DNA from: Arthrobacter sp.
Lineage (GTDB): Bacteria > Actinomycetota > Actinomycetes > Actinomycetales > Micrococcaceae
Assembly: GCA_031178585.1 (NCBI GenBank)
Contig: JAPSIT010000024.1
Span: 1 to 21,826 of the forward strand
Direction of reading: 5' to 3'
DNA: 21,826 nucleotides
The position numbers were made by a program, and so were the translations under genes. Positions within the stretch are counted from its first letter, which is position 1, and every line of letters begins with the position of its first letter. Below the pieces are notes generated by a model, which saw only the letters and a list, made by a program, of their open reading frames with translations, had not been told where the DNA came from and did no database searches. This document shows positions 1 to 7,380 of this stretch, piece by piece.

Positions 1-73
1 GAAGCTTCGGTGCAGCGAACAGCACCAATGCCAGAACGATGATGATGATGAGATGCCAGCCTTCAAGCCTCAT
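1..73 (-). CDS. tatA: TatA, twin-arginine translocase subunit (partial, 3' end outside window)
   Basis: Only the first 24 codons are present; the gene runs off the left edge. The peptide starts MRLEGWHLIIIIVLALVLFA and continues with a PK, which is the typical TatA N-terminus: a short amphipathic start, one hydrophobic helix and the beginning of the APKLP-type hinge. TatA oligomerises in the membrane to form the passage for folded proteins exported by the twin-arginine route. An AAAGGA ribosome site lies about 10 nt before the ATG. It is the last gene of the minus-strand series, 35 nt after a small membrane-protein gene. In related actinobacteria tatA and tatC follow pafBC, so tatC is expected just outside the window. 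TatB/TatE-type paralogues cannot be fully excluded from so short a piece. Confidence 0.85.
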   Translation of the reverse strand, partial: MRLEGWHLIIIIVLALVLFAAPKL

Positions 74-108
74 GGCGGGTGGTCCTTTCGTTTAAGTACA
101 TCCTACGT

Positions 109-498
109 TTATCCCAATTCGATGTCGCGCAGCCTCTGGGGCTGTCCGCGGCCGGCCTTGCGCCGGATCCGGCGCTGCCGCCGGGCCTCAACCCGGGAAG
201 CTTTGGATGCGTGGTAATCATGGCGCATCCGATGCGGGGAGGCAAAGACTGCAGCTCCGGGCGCCAGGTGCGACGGGAACGCGGCGTCGCCGTCGGGATC
301 ATCCGTGGCCTCGGAGGCGCCGGGGTTAGGGGGAACAGGGCTGGCCTCCGGCAGATGGCCCAGCTTCTCTCCGGCAGCGCCCAGTTCCCGTACGGTCATC
401 ATGAATTTCCGGAACAGCCGGATTCCCAACAACAGATAGAGAAGCAGGGAAAGCGCTATCAGCGCAATCCAGATCAGGATCCACGTCCACCAAGGCAT
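109..498 (-). CDS. Small single-pass membrane protein, unknown function
   Basis: This 129-residue protein has one strongly hydrophobic helix at about residues 3-25 (starting MPWWTWILIWIALIAL), then a soluble region of about 100 residues. The middle is rich in Pro, Asp and Ala, and the tail (about residues 100-125) is strongly basic and Arg-rich. I do not recognise a named family. A longer reading frame to 600 exists but would run back into pafBC; the ATG at 498 places the helix at the N-terminus. A TAGACT -10 box ends 7 nt before this ATG and overlaps the pafBC stop codon, so a leaderless transcript is likely. No Shine-Dalgarno site is visible. It sits between pafBC and tatA, which suggests an envelope role, but that is inference only. 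Confidence 0.7.
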   Translation of the reverse strand: MPWWTWILIWIALIALSLLLYLLLGIRLFRKFMMTVRELGAAGEKLGHLPEASPVPPNPGASEATDDPDGDAAFPSHLAPGAAVFASPHRMRHDYHASKASRVEARRQRRIRRKAGRGQPQRLRDIELG

Positions 499-505
499 GC
501 TGAGT

Positions 506-511
506 AGTCTA
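506..511 (-). promoter_or_regulatory. -10 box of the small membrane-protein gene (leaderless)
   Basis: TAGACT on the minus strand, with exactly 7 nt between it and the ATG at 498. Its first three bases are the TAG stop codon of pafBC. The spacing matches actinobacterial leaderless promoters, in which transcription starts at the start codon. No convincing -35 element is seen. Confidence 0.5.
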
Positions 512-2494
512 TCCGGCGTACTGGGCCAGGGCTGCTTCGATCCAATCCCGCGAGGCGTCGGCCAACGCGGAAGGCTCCAGAATCCGCACCGCCCCGCCAT
601 GCTGCGCCACGAACATCGGCAGCCATGCGGTGCTTCCGAAGCGGATCTCTGCCACCAGGCCGCCGTCGGGCAGGGCAGCAGTCCGCTCGGCGTAGTAGTC
701 GTCTGCCAGTCCGGCGCCGCGGGCGGTGAGCTGCACGGTCACCAGGGTGTCGTCGTCGTTCGGGGTGAACAGCTTGGCCGGGAATCCGCCGTCGGGAAGC
801 ACCGGCGGTGAGACAGGCTTTCCGGTCGGCTGAAGATCCTCAATACGGTCGAGCCTGAAGTTCCTTACGCCGGCCGCGGAGTGGCAGTAGGCCTCGAAGT
901 ACCAGGTGTTGTCCATGGAGTAGAGCCGCAGGGGGTCCACGTCGCGTTCCGAAAGGGAATCCTTCTGGGCAGAGAAGTAGACGAGGTGGAGCTGCTCTCC
1001 GGAGGCGATGGCGCCGCGGATCGTCTCGAGGCTGGCAGTGTCGGCGGGACTGACTTCCGGACCGGACAGAGAGGCCGCACGCAGCCCTTCCTCGCCGGCA
1101 GCCGCCATGAGTTTGAGCGTGACGGACTCCAAGGCGCTTCTTTCGGCCACACCGGGCAGGCCATTGAGCGTTTCCAGGCCTGTCAGCAGGGCGCAAGCCT
1201 CGTCCACCGTGAACCGGACAGGCTTGTTGAGCTCCAGCGACTGGGTGATGAAGACGTGGTCATCCTCCCATTGGATGTCCAGGAGCTCGTCGGGGTAGCC
1301 CTGCGGAAGTCCGGTACAGATGAGGATCAGCAGGTCGGCTTCGAGTTCAGGCCGCGTAATTCCGAACCTGTTGGCCACGTCCTGGATATGGAGTCCCTGG
1401 TTATGGACGAGGAAAGGCACCAGCTGGAGCATGCGCTTCAGCTGGTCCTCGGAGGTCCGTGTGCGGGCCCGCTTTCCAGCGCCCCCGCCCGAGAAAACAT
1501 AGGAAGGTGCAGGCTCCGCCTGGAACGCCGCGGCGGCCTCAAGCCGGCGCTGCACTGCGGTGGCGAGGTCCTCGGGCGACACCACCCTGGCGTTGGGGCC
1601 GTACGATGCCAGTTCCTCGCCGAGCAACTCCGCGTCCCGGTATGGGACGGACAGCCGGTCCCACCCGCCGTCGGGAGTTCCGCCGTCGGGAGATTCAAAA
1701 ACCTGCGCGGCCCGCTTCCGCAGCCCCAGCAGGCGGTCTTTCCGGACGTCCACGACGGCGGACTGCAGCGGGAGCTCGGGGAGGCTGTCCAGTTCGGCCC
1801 GCACGTTAAAGGCCGCGGGCGGCTTGAAGGTTTCCTTCGCGAGCACCGAAACTGCCGAGGTAAAGCGGGAGAGCCGGAAGAACCGCTGGGCACCGCGGTC
1901 CCGGTCAAAGCCCACCAGGTACCACTGACCGAACCGGCTGCCCAAGCCCCACGGTTCTACGGTGCGTTCCTCTTCCCTGCCGGTACTGCTGGCCAGGTAC
2001 CTGAACTGCACGGCATGCTGGCTGTGCATGGCCGCCACGAGGTCCTCGAACGCCTGTCCCGCCGGCTTGATCCGGGGCTGCAACCCGGCGGGAAGTTCCA
2101 CGTCGGCAAGGCTGCCGGAAGCCTGCAGCTTGCGCATGGCGTTGGTGGCGGCAGGACCGAGCGCGGCCTGCTCCCACAGCTGGGAGGCCAGCAGCAGCAC
2201 CGTCCATTCGTCACGGGTGAGTTCGACGTCCGGAAGGCGGTTCGATTCCTTACCGATCCGGTAGCGCGTGGTGGCCGGATCGTCGGAGCTCCAGCCGAAA
2301 TCGGTGACAGTCTCCACTTCAAAACCGAAGTCCCGCAGGTCGTTCTTGTCCCGCTCAAACATCCGGCTGAAAGCTGCGTCGCTCGCAGCGGCGTCGTAGA
2401 TCTTCTCCCGGAGCTCACTGCGGCGCAGCCCGTACCGGGAGTTCAGCAGGGCGATCAGGAGGTTCAGCAGGCGTTCTGTACGTTGTGCGGACAC
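509..2494 (-). CDS. pafBC: PafBC, fused WYL-domain DNA-damage response activator
   Basis: This 661-residue protein is a tandem fusion of two helix-turn-helix/WYL units. The first HTH is at about residues 1-60, and its WYL domain at about 150-215 carries the signature WYL at 191-193. A linker at about 330-345 (GGGAGKRARTRT) leads to a second HTH-like domain at about 345-410 and a second WYL domain at about 490-555, where the signature reads WYF at 531-533. In mycobacteria the same parts are two proteins, PafB and PafC, which act together as a transcription activator of the LexA-independent DNA-damage response; Arthrobacter is known to carry the natural fusion. The start is a GTG 7 nt after a TAACGT box, with no Shine-Dalgarno site. 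It lies downstream of the pupylation genes but probably has its own promoter. Confidence 0.93.
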   Translation of the reverse strand: MSAQRTERLLNLLIALLNSRYGLRRSELREKIYDAAASDAAFSRMFERDKNDLRDFGFEVETVTDFGWSSDDPATTRYRIGKESNRLPDVELTRDEWTVLLLASQLWEQAALGPAATNAMRKLQASGSLADVELPAGLQPRIKPAGQAFEDLVAAMHSQHAVQFRYLASSTGREEERTVEPWGLGSRFGQWYLVGFDRDRGAQRFFRLSRFTSAVSVLAKETFKPPAAFNVRAELDSLPELPLQSAVVDVRKDRLLGLRKRAAQVFESPDGGTPDGGWDRLSVPYRDAELLGEELASYGPNARVVSPEDLATAVQRRLEAAAAFQAEPAPSYVFSGGGAGKRARTRTSEDQLKRMLQLVPFLVHNQGLHIQDVANRFGITRPELEADLLILICTGLPQGYPDELLDIQWEDDHVFITQSLELNKPVRFTVDEACALLTGLETLNGLPGVAERSALESVTLKLMAAAGEEGLRAASLSGPEVSPADTASLETIRGAIASGEQLHLVYFSAQKDSLSERDVDPLRLYSMDNTWYFEAYCHSAAGVRNFRLDRIEDLQPTGKPVSPPVLPDGGFPAKLFTPNDDDTLVTVQLTARGAGLADDYYAERTAALPDGGLVAEIRFGSTAWLPMFVAQHGGAVRILEPSALADASRDWIEAALAQYAG

Positions 2495-2501
2495 TTTGGT
2501 T

Positions 2502-2507
2502 ACGTTA
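2502..2507 (-). promoter_or_regulatory. -10 box of pafBC (leaderless)
   Basis: TAACGT on the minus strand, 7 nt before the GTG start of pafBC. It separates pafBC transcription from the FKBP genes upstream. The region at -35 is T-rich but does not match TTGACA. Confidence 0.55.
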
Positions 2508-2548
2508 CTAAATCCGTTCCCGGAAAAACGCGAAAGCGCGGCAACACT

Positions 2549-2566
2549 TCGGAAATTGCCTTCCGA
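2549..2566. repeat. Inverted repeat upstream of pafBC, possible operator
   Basis: Arms TCGGAA (2549-2554) and TTCCGA (2561-2566) are separated by 6 nt. The repeat is centred about 50 nt upstream of the pafBC -10 box, in the 142-nt gap between the FKBP gene and pafBC. The size suits a dimeric regulator site, but 6-base arms can arise by chance. Confidence 0.3.
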
Positions 2567-2587
2567 TTGTTACCGCGCCTTCAGCTG

Positions 2588-2620
2588 TGCGCCCCGGTGC
2601 CGGTCTGGTCCAGGGGCGCA
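2588..2620 (-). terminator. Hairpin after the FKBP gene, possible terminator without U-tract
   Basis: Arms TGCGCCCC (2588-2595) and GGGGCGCA (2613-2620) form an 8-bp GC-rich stem with a 17-nt loop. On the minus strand it starts 17 nt after the FKBP stop codon. No U-run follows, as is common in high-GC actinobacteria. It would fit the end of the FKBP transcript before the separate pafBC promoter. Confidence 0.42.
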
Positions 2621-2636
2621 GCAGGAAGCGGCTGTG

Positions 2637-3032
2637 TCAGCGGACGCCCACGAGGTCCACGACGAAGATCAGGGCCTCGTTGGGGCCAATCGCCCCGCCG
2701 GCGCCGCGGGAGCCGTATGCCAGCTCGGAGGGGATTTCCAGGCGGCGGCGGCCGCCGACCTTCATGCCGAGGAGACCCTGGTCCCATCCCTGGATGACCT
2801 GGCCGACGCCGACGCGGAAGTCCAGCGGAGCGCCGCGGCCCCACGATGCGTCAAACTCTTCGCCGGTGGACCAGGCCACGCCGACGTAGTGGGTGGAAAC
2901 GGTGTCTCCGGCCTTGGCCTCGGGGCCGTCGCCCTCGATGAGGTCGGTGACGACGAGTTCTGTGGGGACCGGGCCCTCCGGGAAGTCGATTTCCGGCTTC
3001 TCGCGGTCAATGTTGCGCTGGCCAAATGACAT
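2637..3032 (-). CDS. FKBP-type peptidyl-prolyl cis-trans isomerase, cytoplasmic
   Basis: This 131-residue protein is a single FKBP domain with a short N-terminal extension and no signal peptide. Typical pocket residues are visible: Y49 (in THYVGV), F60-D61, V79-I80 and W83 (in QVIQGWDQGLLGM), Y106 (in ELAYGS) and F123. FKBPs catalyse cis-trans isomerisation of X-Pro bonds and help protein folding. An AAGGAG ribosome site lies 6 nt before the ATG. The gene follows a lipoprotein FKBP gene by 41 nt and precedes pafBC, so the two isomerases probably share a transcript. A link to the pupylation machinery is suggested only by position. Confidence 0.93.
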   Translation of the reverse strand: MSFGQRNIDREKPEIDFPEGPVPTELVVTDLIEGDGPEAKAGDTVSTHYVGVAWSTGEEFDASWGRGAPLDFRVGVGQVIQGWDQGLLGMKVGGRRRLEIPSELAYGSRGAGGAIGPNEALIFVVDLVGVR

Positions 3033-3073
3033 GGATGCTCCTTCTGCTTGGTAACGGAACTGCTGTAAAGAAC

Positions 3074-4000
3074 TTACTTGGCGCCGAGGATGTCGACGAC
3101 GAACACGAGGTCACCCTTCGCTTCACCCTGGCCCGCATCGCCATAGGCGAGGTCCTTGGGGATGACGAGGAGGACACGGGAGCCCACGGTCTTGCCGGTC
3201 AGGCCCTGGGTCCAGCCCTTGATGACTCCGCTCAGCGGGAAGGAAGCCTTCTCCTTGCGGTCAAAGCTTGAGTCGAACTTCTTGCCGCTGGCCAGGGCGA
3301 CGCCCACGTAGTTCACCGTCAGCGTGTCCGTGGCCTTCACCTCAGGGCCCTTGCCCTTGATCAGGTCCTGGGCAATGAGCTTCTTGGGGGCGGCGACTCC
3401 CTTGACGTCCAGTTCGGGCACGCCGTCCTTTTCGGTGACCTTCGGCAGGCCGGCAGGCGGCGTGACTGCGTCCCCTTCAGGCTTGTCCAGAACCTTCGGC
3501 GCGTCCTTGGCTGACACGACCTTGATGATGAGCAGCTGCGACGGCTGGGCCGGGACGCCCTCCGCGGCGGCCTTGCCGGGCGCCACCAGGGCTAGCTGCG
3601 AACCGATCTTCGCGCCCACAAAAGCGTTGTAGATGATGGGGCTTTGGGTCTTGAGCTCATCGTTCAGCTCGACCGGCTGCGGTTCCTTGGAGAAGCCGTC
3701 ATCAAGGGTGGATCCGTCTTTGCCATTCAGGGCCAGGACGGAAACTTCGGCGATCTGGTTGGCTTTAACACGGTCCCCGCCGCCTTCGGTCACCACCTTC
3801 ACCGTGGGCTCGGCGACGTCCAGGGGCTTGGTAAATTCGACTTTGGGAGCCTTCTTGTCTCCGTTTTCAGTCAGCTTCAGGGAGTCCAGCTTGGCTGTCT
3901 CACCTGCGGACTGGCTGGTCGGTTCCGGGGCTGCCGGCTCGCCGGCGCAAGCGGTCAGCAGAAGCAGTCCGGGAATGAGAATTGCTAGTAGTCGGCGCAC
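3074..4000 (-). CDS. Lipoprotein FKBP-type peptidyl-prolyl isomerase
   Basis: This 308-residue exported protein starts at a GTG (4000): basic MRRLL, a hydrophobic stretch, then the lipobox LTAC with the lipidated Cys at residue 18. A Pro/Ser-rich linker follows. The middle of the protein resembles a degenerate FKBP fold, and the last 90 residues are a clear FKBP domain (VNYVGV, KKFDSSF, VIKGWTQGLTG, DLAYGD, LVFVVDI). It should fold or isomerise proteins at the outer face of the membrane. The frame stays open upstream to 4177, but that would overlap pafA and bury the signal peptide, so the GTG is preferred; only a weak GAAAG-type ribosome site precedes it. It lies 113 nt after pafA. Confidence 0.88.
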   Translation of the reverse strand: MRRLLAILIPGLLLLTACAGEPAAPEPTSQSAGETAKLDSLKLTENGDKKAPKVEFTKPLDVAEPTVKVVTEGGGDRVKANQIAEVSVLALNGKDGSTLDDGFSKEPQPVELNDELKTQSPIIYNAFVGAKIGSQLALVAPGKAAAEGVPAQPSQLLIIKVVSAKDAPKVLDKPEGDAVTPPAGLPKVTEKDGVPELDVKGVAAPKKLIAQDLIKGKGPEVKATDTLTVNYVGVALASGKKFDSSFDRKEKASFPLSGVIKGWTQGLTGKTVGSRVLLVIPKDLAYGDAGQGEAKGDLVFVVDILGAK

Positions 4001-4034
4001 GTAAGAACTTTCGTCGGGGCAAGATGGATGCCGT

Positions 4035-4084
4035 GCCGGAGCATGGAGTGCCTCCGGCCGAGCACTTCCGGCCGCAAAACGGCC
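4035..4084 (-). other. Overlapping alternative hairpins between pafA and the FKBP lipoprotein gene
   Basis: Three inverted repeats share bases: GCCGGAG/CTCCGGC (4035-4041 and 4052-4058), GGCCG/CGGCC (4056-4060 and 4069-4073), and GGCCG/CGGCC (4070-4074 and 4080-4084). They cannot all form at once. On the minus strand they begin about 30 nt after the pafA stop. No U-tract follows. They may weaken or process read-through from pafA into the FKBP genes. Confidence 0.4.
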
Positions 4085-4113
4085 TCTTCCAGAGTAACGC
4101 CTGAACCTGAGTA

Positions 4114-5478
4114 TCAGCCCATAGAGTCCAGAAGAGCATCCACCCGCTCGTCGACGCTGCGGAACGGATCCTTGCACAGGATCGTCTGGTGCGCCCGGTC
4201 ATTGAGCTTCAGATGAACCCAGTCCACGGTGTAATCGCGGCCGAGCTCCTGCGCCCGGCGGACAAAGTCACCGCGCAGTTTCGCCCTGGTGGTCTGCGGC
4301 GGAGCATCGACGGCGTCCTTGATTGTGGTTTCCTCCGTGACCCGGCGGACTGCGCCGCGTGACTGCAGGAGGTAGTAGAGGCCGCGGCTGCGGGAGATGT
4401 CGTGGTAGGTCAGGTCCAGCTGCGCAATGCGCGGAGAGTCCAGCCCCAGGCCGTGGCGGTTCCGGTAACCGTCCATGAGCTTCTTCTTGATCGCCCAGTC
4501 GACTTCGGTGTCGATGGTGCTGGTGTCGCCGCTTTCAATGGCCTGCAGGGTCCTCCCCCACAGATCCAGGATCAGCGGGACGTGCGGGTTGTGCGCGCCG
4601 TTTTCCTGGACGAAGGCCGTTACCTTGTTCAAGTACTCCTGCTGAATCTCCAAGGCGGTCAGCTGCCGGCCGTTGGCCAGCCGGACCAGTGCTCGGCCGC
4701 TCAGGTCATGGGAGATCTCGCGGATGCTGCGGATGGGGTTCTCCATCCGCATGTCCCGCATGATGACGCCAGCCTCGATCATCCGCAGGATCAGGTCAAC
4801 GGTGCCCACTTTGAGCAGCGCGGTGGTCTCGGACATGTTCGAGTCACCCACGATGACGTGGAGACGGCGGTAAAACTCGGCATCCGCGTGCGGTTCGTCC
4901 CGGGTGTTGATAATCGGCCGGGACCTTGTGGTCGCGGAGGAAACGCCCTCCCAGATGTGGTCGGCACGCTGGGAGAAAGCGTACGTGGCGCCGTGGGGTG
5001 TCTTCAGGATCTTCCCTGCCCCGGCAATCAGCTGCCGGGTCACCAGGAAGGGGATGAGGATTTCCGCGAGCCGGGTGAACTCCCCGCGGCGGGGAATCAG
5101 GTAGTTCTCGTGGCTGCCGTAGGAATTGCCTGCAGAATCGGTGTTGTTCTTGAACAGGTACACCGTGCCGTTGAAGCCCTCCGCCGCCAGCCGTGACTGG
5201 GCTTCGTCCACGAGGTCATCAAGGATAAGTTCCCCGGCGCGGTCGTGGGCGATCAGCTGCGCGAGGTCGTCGCACTCGGCCGTGGCGTACTCCGGGTGCG
5301 AGCCCACGTCGAGGTACAGGCGTGAACCGTTGGTCAGGAAGACGTTCGACGACCGGCCCCAGCTCACCACTTTGCGGAAGAGGTACCGGGCCACCTCCTC
5401 GGGCGCCAACGGGCGTGAATCGGGGCTCGAATAAGAAATGCCGAATTCGGTCTCGATCCCGAAAATCCTCTTGTCCAT
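4114..5478 (-). CDS. pafA: PafA, Pup-protein ligase
   Basis: This 454-residue protein is a member of the glutamine-synthetase-like carboxylate-amine ligase family. PafA phosphorylates the C-terminal glutamate of Pup with ATP and joins it to a lysine side chain of a target protein. Family marks include the N-terminal metal-binding glutamates in IETEFGIS (E9, E11), the catalytic Asp D57 in [16 protein letters not shown], the [18 protein letters not shown] stretch and the NTRDEPHAD motif. It lacks the insert loop seen in Dop, which separates the ligase from the depupylase. The ATG at 5478 is preceded by AAGGAG placed inside the end of prcA and lies 1 nt after the prcA stop, so the two are translationally coupled. 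A longer frame to 5622 would overlap prcA and is rejected. Confidence 0.97.
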   Translation of the reverse strand: MDKRIFGIETEFGISYSSPDSRPLAPEEVARYLFRKVVSWGRSSNVFLTNGSRLYLDVGSHPEYATAECDDLAQLIAHDRAGELILDDLVDEAQSRLAAEGFNGTVYLFKNNTDSAGNSYGSHENYLIPRRGEFTRLAEILIPFLVTRQLIAGAGKILKTPHGATYAFSQRADHIWEGVSSATTRSRPIINTRDEPHADAEFYRRLHVIVGDSNMSETTALLKVGTVDLILRMIEAGVIMRDMRMENPIRSIREISHDLSGRALVRLANGRQLTALEIQQEYLNKVTAFVQENGAHNPHVPLILDLWGRTLQAIESGDTSTIDTEVDWAIKKKLMDGYRNRHGLGLDSPRIAQLDLTYHDISRSRGLYYLLQSRGAVRRVTEETTIKDAVDAPPQTTRAKLRGDFVRRAQELGRDYTVDWVHLKLNDRAHQTILCKDPFRSVDERVDALLDSMG

Positions 5479-5479
5479 C

Positions 5480-6187
5480 TCAGCTCTCCTTAGCCAGCAG
5501 GTCCATGACGTCAGTGTCGGACAACCTGCGGAAAGCGCGCCTGGTCCCCCGGCTGCTTTCCGATCCCCGGTCAAGCACTGCAACTTCCAGGGCCTTGGCG
5601 GGAAGATCGGGGGATTCATCATCCGTCACAAGCCCCTTGACGGCAAGGCGTATGGCGGCGGCAAAGGACAGGTCGCGCTGCCATCCTGTTTCGACGGCGC
5701 CGGAGACTTTGTCGGCCTGCCCGCCCATCACGATGAAACCGTGTTCGTCGGCGATAGAGCCGTCGAAGGTGAGCCGGTACAGATGGTCCCGGTCCTGGGA
5801 CGGGCCCACCTCGGTGACGGCGAGTTCCACCTCGAAGGGCTTCTGCTCTGCGGTAAAGACGGCGCCGAGGCTTTGGGCATAGACGCTCGCGAGCCCGCGT
5901 GCGGTGACGTCCTCCCGGTCGTACGAGTATCCGCGGACATCTGCATAGCGCACGCCGGCCTGGCGGAGGCTTTCGAACTCGTTGTACTTGCCCACAGCGG
6001 CGAAGGCGATTTTGTCGTAGATTTCGCCGATCTTGTGCAGTGACGGCGAAGGGTTCTCCGCCACCAAGGCGATGCCGTCCTCGCAGCTGATCACCACAAC
6101 GGACCGGCCGCGGGCAATGCCCTTCCGTGCGAAGTCCGCACGGTCCTTCATCAGTTGTTCGGGCGAAACATAAAACTGCTGGGTCAT
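5480..6187 (-). CDS. prcA: Proteasome alpha subunit PrcA
   Basis: This 235-residue protein builds the outer heptameric rings of the 20S proteasome, which gate the chamber and dock the ATPase tail. The N-terminus ([20 protein letters not shown]) matches the gating region of actinobacterial alpha subunits, followed by the Ntn-hydrolase core with [46 protein letters not shown] and [13 protein letters not shown]. The last residues (DLLAKES) are coded over the Shine-Dalgarno site of pafA. The start ATG lies 1 nt after the prcB stop (TGA-G-ATG), with GGGAGG inside prcB as ribosome site. An open frame to 6349 would overlap prcB and is not used. It has no catalytic Thr, as expected for an alpha subunit. 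Confidence 0.97.
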   Translation of the reverse strand: MTQQFYVSPEQLMKDRADFARKGIARGRSVVVISCEDGIALVAENPSPSLHKIGEIYDKIAFAAVGKYNEFESLRQAGVRYADVRGYSYDREDVTARGLASVYAQSLGAVFTAEQKPFEVELAVTEVGPSQDRDHLYRLTFDGSIADEHGFIVMGGQADKVSGAVETGWQRDLSFAAAIRLAVKGLVTDDESPDLPAKALEVAVLDRGSESSRGTRRAFRRLSDTDVMDLLAKES

Positions 6188-6188
6188 C

Positions 6189-7010
6189 TCAGGCCTCCCG
6201 CCGGGCGGCAGCCCTGGATTCGATGATGTTTCCGGCGATGGCGGCCAGTTCCTGCTCGGGGACGCGCCGTGCACCCGCACGGTTGACTCTGTACACCACC
6301 GGCCACAGTTGCCGGATCGGGTCCGGGCCGCCAGTGGCAGAATCGTCATCGGCGGCGTCGTACAGGGATTCCACCGCCACGGAGACGGCTTCGTCTTCGG
6401 TGAGGTTCGGACGCCAAAGCTTCTTCAGGGCACCGCGGGCGAACACGGAGCCGGAGCCGACGGCGTGATGCTCCTGCTCCTCATAGCGGCCGCCGGTCAC
6501 GTCGTAGGAAAACAGCCTCCCCATACCGGCCGCGGTGTCGAAGCCTGCAAACAGCGGAACGACGGCCAGCCCCTGCATGGCCATAGGGAGGTTACCGCGG
6601 ATCATCGCGCCGAGCCTATTGGCTTTGCCGTCAAGGCTCAGCAGCGTGCCTTCGATTTTTTCGTAATGCTCCAGCTCGACCTGGAACAGCCGGGTAAGGT
6701 CAATCGCGATGCCGGCCGTCCCGGCGATGCCGAGAACAGAGTACTGGTCCGCGGGAAAGACTTTCTCGATGTGCCGGCTGGCGATGATGTTGCCCATGGT
6801 GGCGCGGCGGTCGCCGGCCATCACGATGCCGCCTGCATACGTCATGGCGACAATCGTGGTGGCGTGCGGCGTCTGCAGGTGGGTGCCGACCGGCTGGCTG
6901 TCGGCCGGCGTCCTGTTGTAGGGAAGCAGATCCGGACGGTCGCGTTGGAGATGCTCAGTGAACGACGATGTCGCGTTGGCGGCTACCTTGTTGGCTGTTG
7001 TCTCCTGCAC
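6189..7010 (-). CDS. prcB: Proteasome beta subunit PrcB (catalytic)
   Basis: This 273-residue precursor forms the two inner rings of the proteasome. A 50-residue propeptide ends at TPHA, and self-cleavage would expose Thr51 of TTIVAM as the N-terminal nucleophile. Counting from that Thr, the other active-site residues are present: Asp17 in AGDRRAT and Lys33 in HIEKVF. Other family motifs are [24 protein letters not shown] and [13 protein letters not shown]. The start is a GTG with AAGGAG about 8 nt upstream; no ATG start is available nearby in frame. It lies 83 nt after pup, and its stop is 1 nt before prcA. The spacing and order pup-prcB-prcA is standard in actinobacteria. Confidence 0.97.
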   Translation of the reverse strand: MQETTANKVAANATSSFTEHLQRDRPDLLPYNRTPADSQPVGTHLQTPHATTIVAMTYAGGIVMAGDRRATMGNIIASRHIEKVFPADQYSVLGIAGTAGIAIDLTRLFQVELEHYEKIEGTLLSLDGKANRLGAMIRGNLPMAMQGLAVVPLFAGFDTAAGMGRLFSYDVTGGRYEEQEHHAVGSGSVFARGALKKLWRPNLTEDEAVSVAVESLYDAADDDSATGGPDPIRQLWPVVYRVNRAGARRVPEQELAAIAGNIIESRAAARREA

Positions 7011-7093
7011 TGATGCACTCCTTCAACGTGTAATTCAGCGGCGGTCCGGTACCTCTTTGCTTCCGTGCCCGTGCGGGGTAGGGCGCTGCCGGG

Positions 7094-7294
7094 TTACTGT
7101 CCGCCCTTTTGCACGAATGCCCGGACGAATTCCTCGGCGTTGGATTCCAAAACGCCGTCAATTTCGTCCAGAAGGTCATCGACACCCTGCGTGGATGCGG
7201 ATGCCTGTCCCTCCGCCGGCGCAGGCGGCGCGGGGACCTCTTCTTCGACCTCGCTGTCGCGTGGCTGTGGCTGCTGCTGCTCCTGCCCTGCCAT
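7094..7294 (-). CDS. pup: Pup, prokaryotic ubiquitin-like protein
   Basis: This 66-residue modifier ends in VQKGGQ. The C-terminal Gln must be deamidated to Glu by Dop before PafA can use it, and Dop is encoded next to it. The N-terminal half is disordered and rich in Gln, Glu and Pro; the C-terminal half (DDLLDEIDGVLESNAEEFVRAF) is the helical part bound by the Arc coiled coil and by PafA/Dop. The only lysine is K63. Two in-frame ATGs exist, at 7300 and 7294. The AAGGAG site directly touches the first and is 6 nt from the second, so the second is the likely start. A strong hairpin lies just upstream of the ribosome site. Confidence 0.97.
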   Translation of the reverse strand: MAGQEQQQPQPRDSEVEEEVPAPPAPAEGQASASTQGVDDLLDEIDGVLESNAEEFVRAFVQKGGQ

Positions 7295-7312
7295 GTTCAT
7301 CTCCTTCTGTCA

Positions 7313-7334
7313 GTCCCGCCGGCTCCGGCAGGAC
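7313..7334 (-). other. Stem-loop in the dop-pup gap, before the pup ribosome site
   Basis: A 9-bp stem with a 4-nt loop: arms 7313-7321 and 7326-7334, with one position that is a G-U wobble in the minus-strand RNA. It ends about 13 nt before the first ATG of pup. It is too compact and too near the ribosome site to be dismissed as random GC pairing, and it could be an mRNA processing or stability element. Confidence 0.5.
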
Positions 7335-7380
7335 ATCCTGTATGCCCATATTGCCACGCCAGGCGGCACTTCGGGGGTCT

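Noticed and set aside
881..2797. Long open frame (638 codons) on the plus strand opposite pafBC
   Set aside because: It mirrors the codon structure of pafBC, as is common in GC-rich DNA. The peptide has no recognisable domain, and it runs across the pafBC promoter.
5521..5540. RecA-NDp-like (PafBC target) promoter motif inside prcA
   Set aside because: The minus strand has TTGTC, but the rest of the motif and a -10 box at the right distance are missing.
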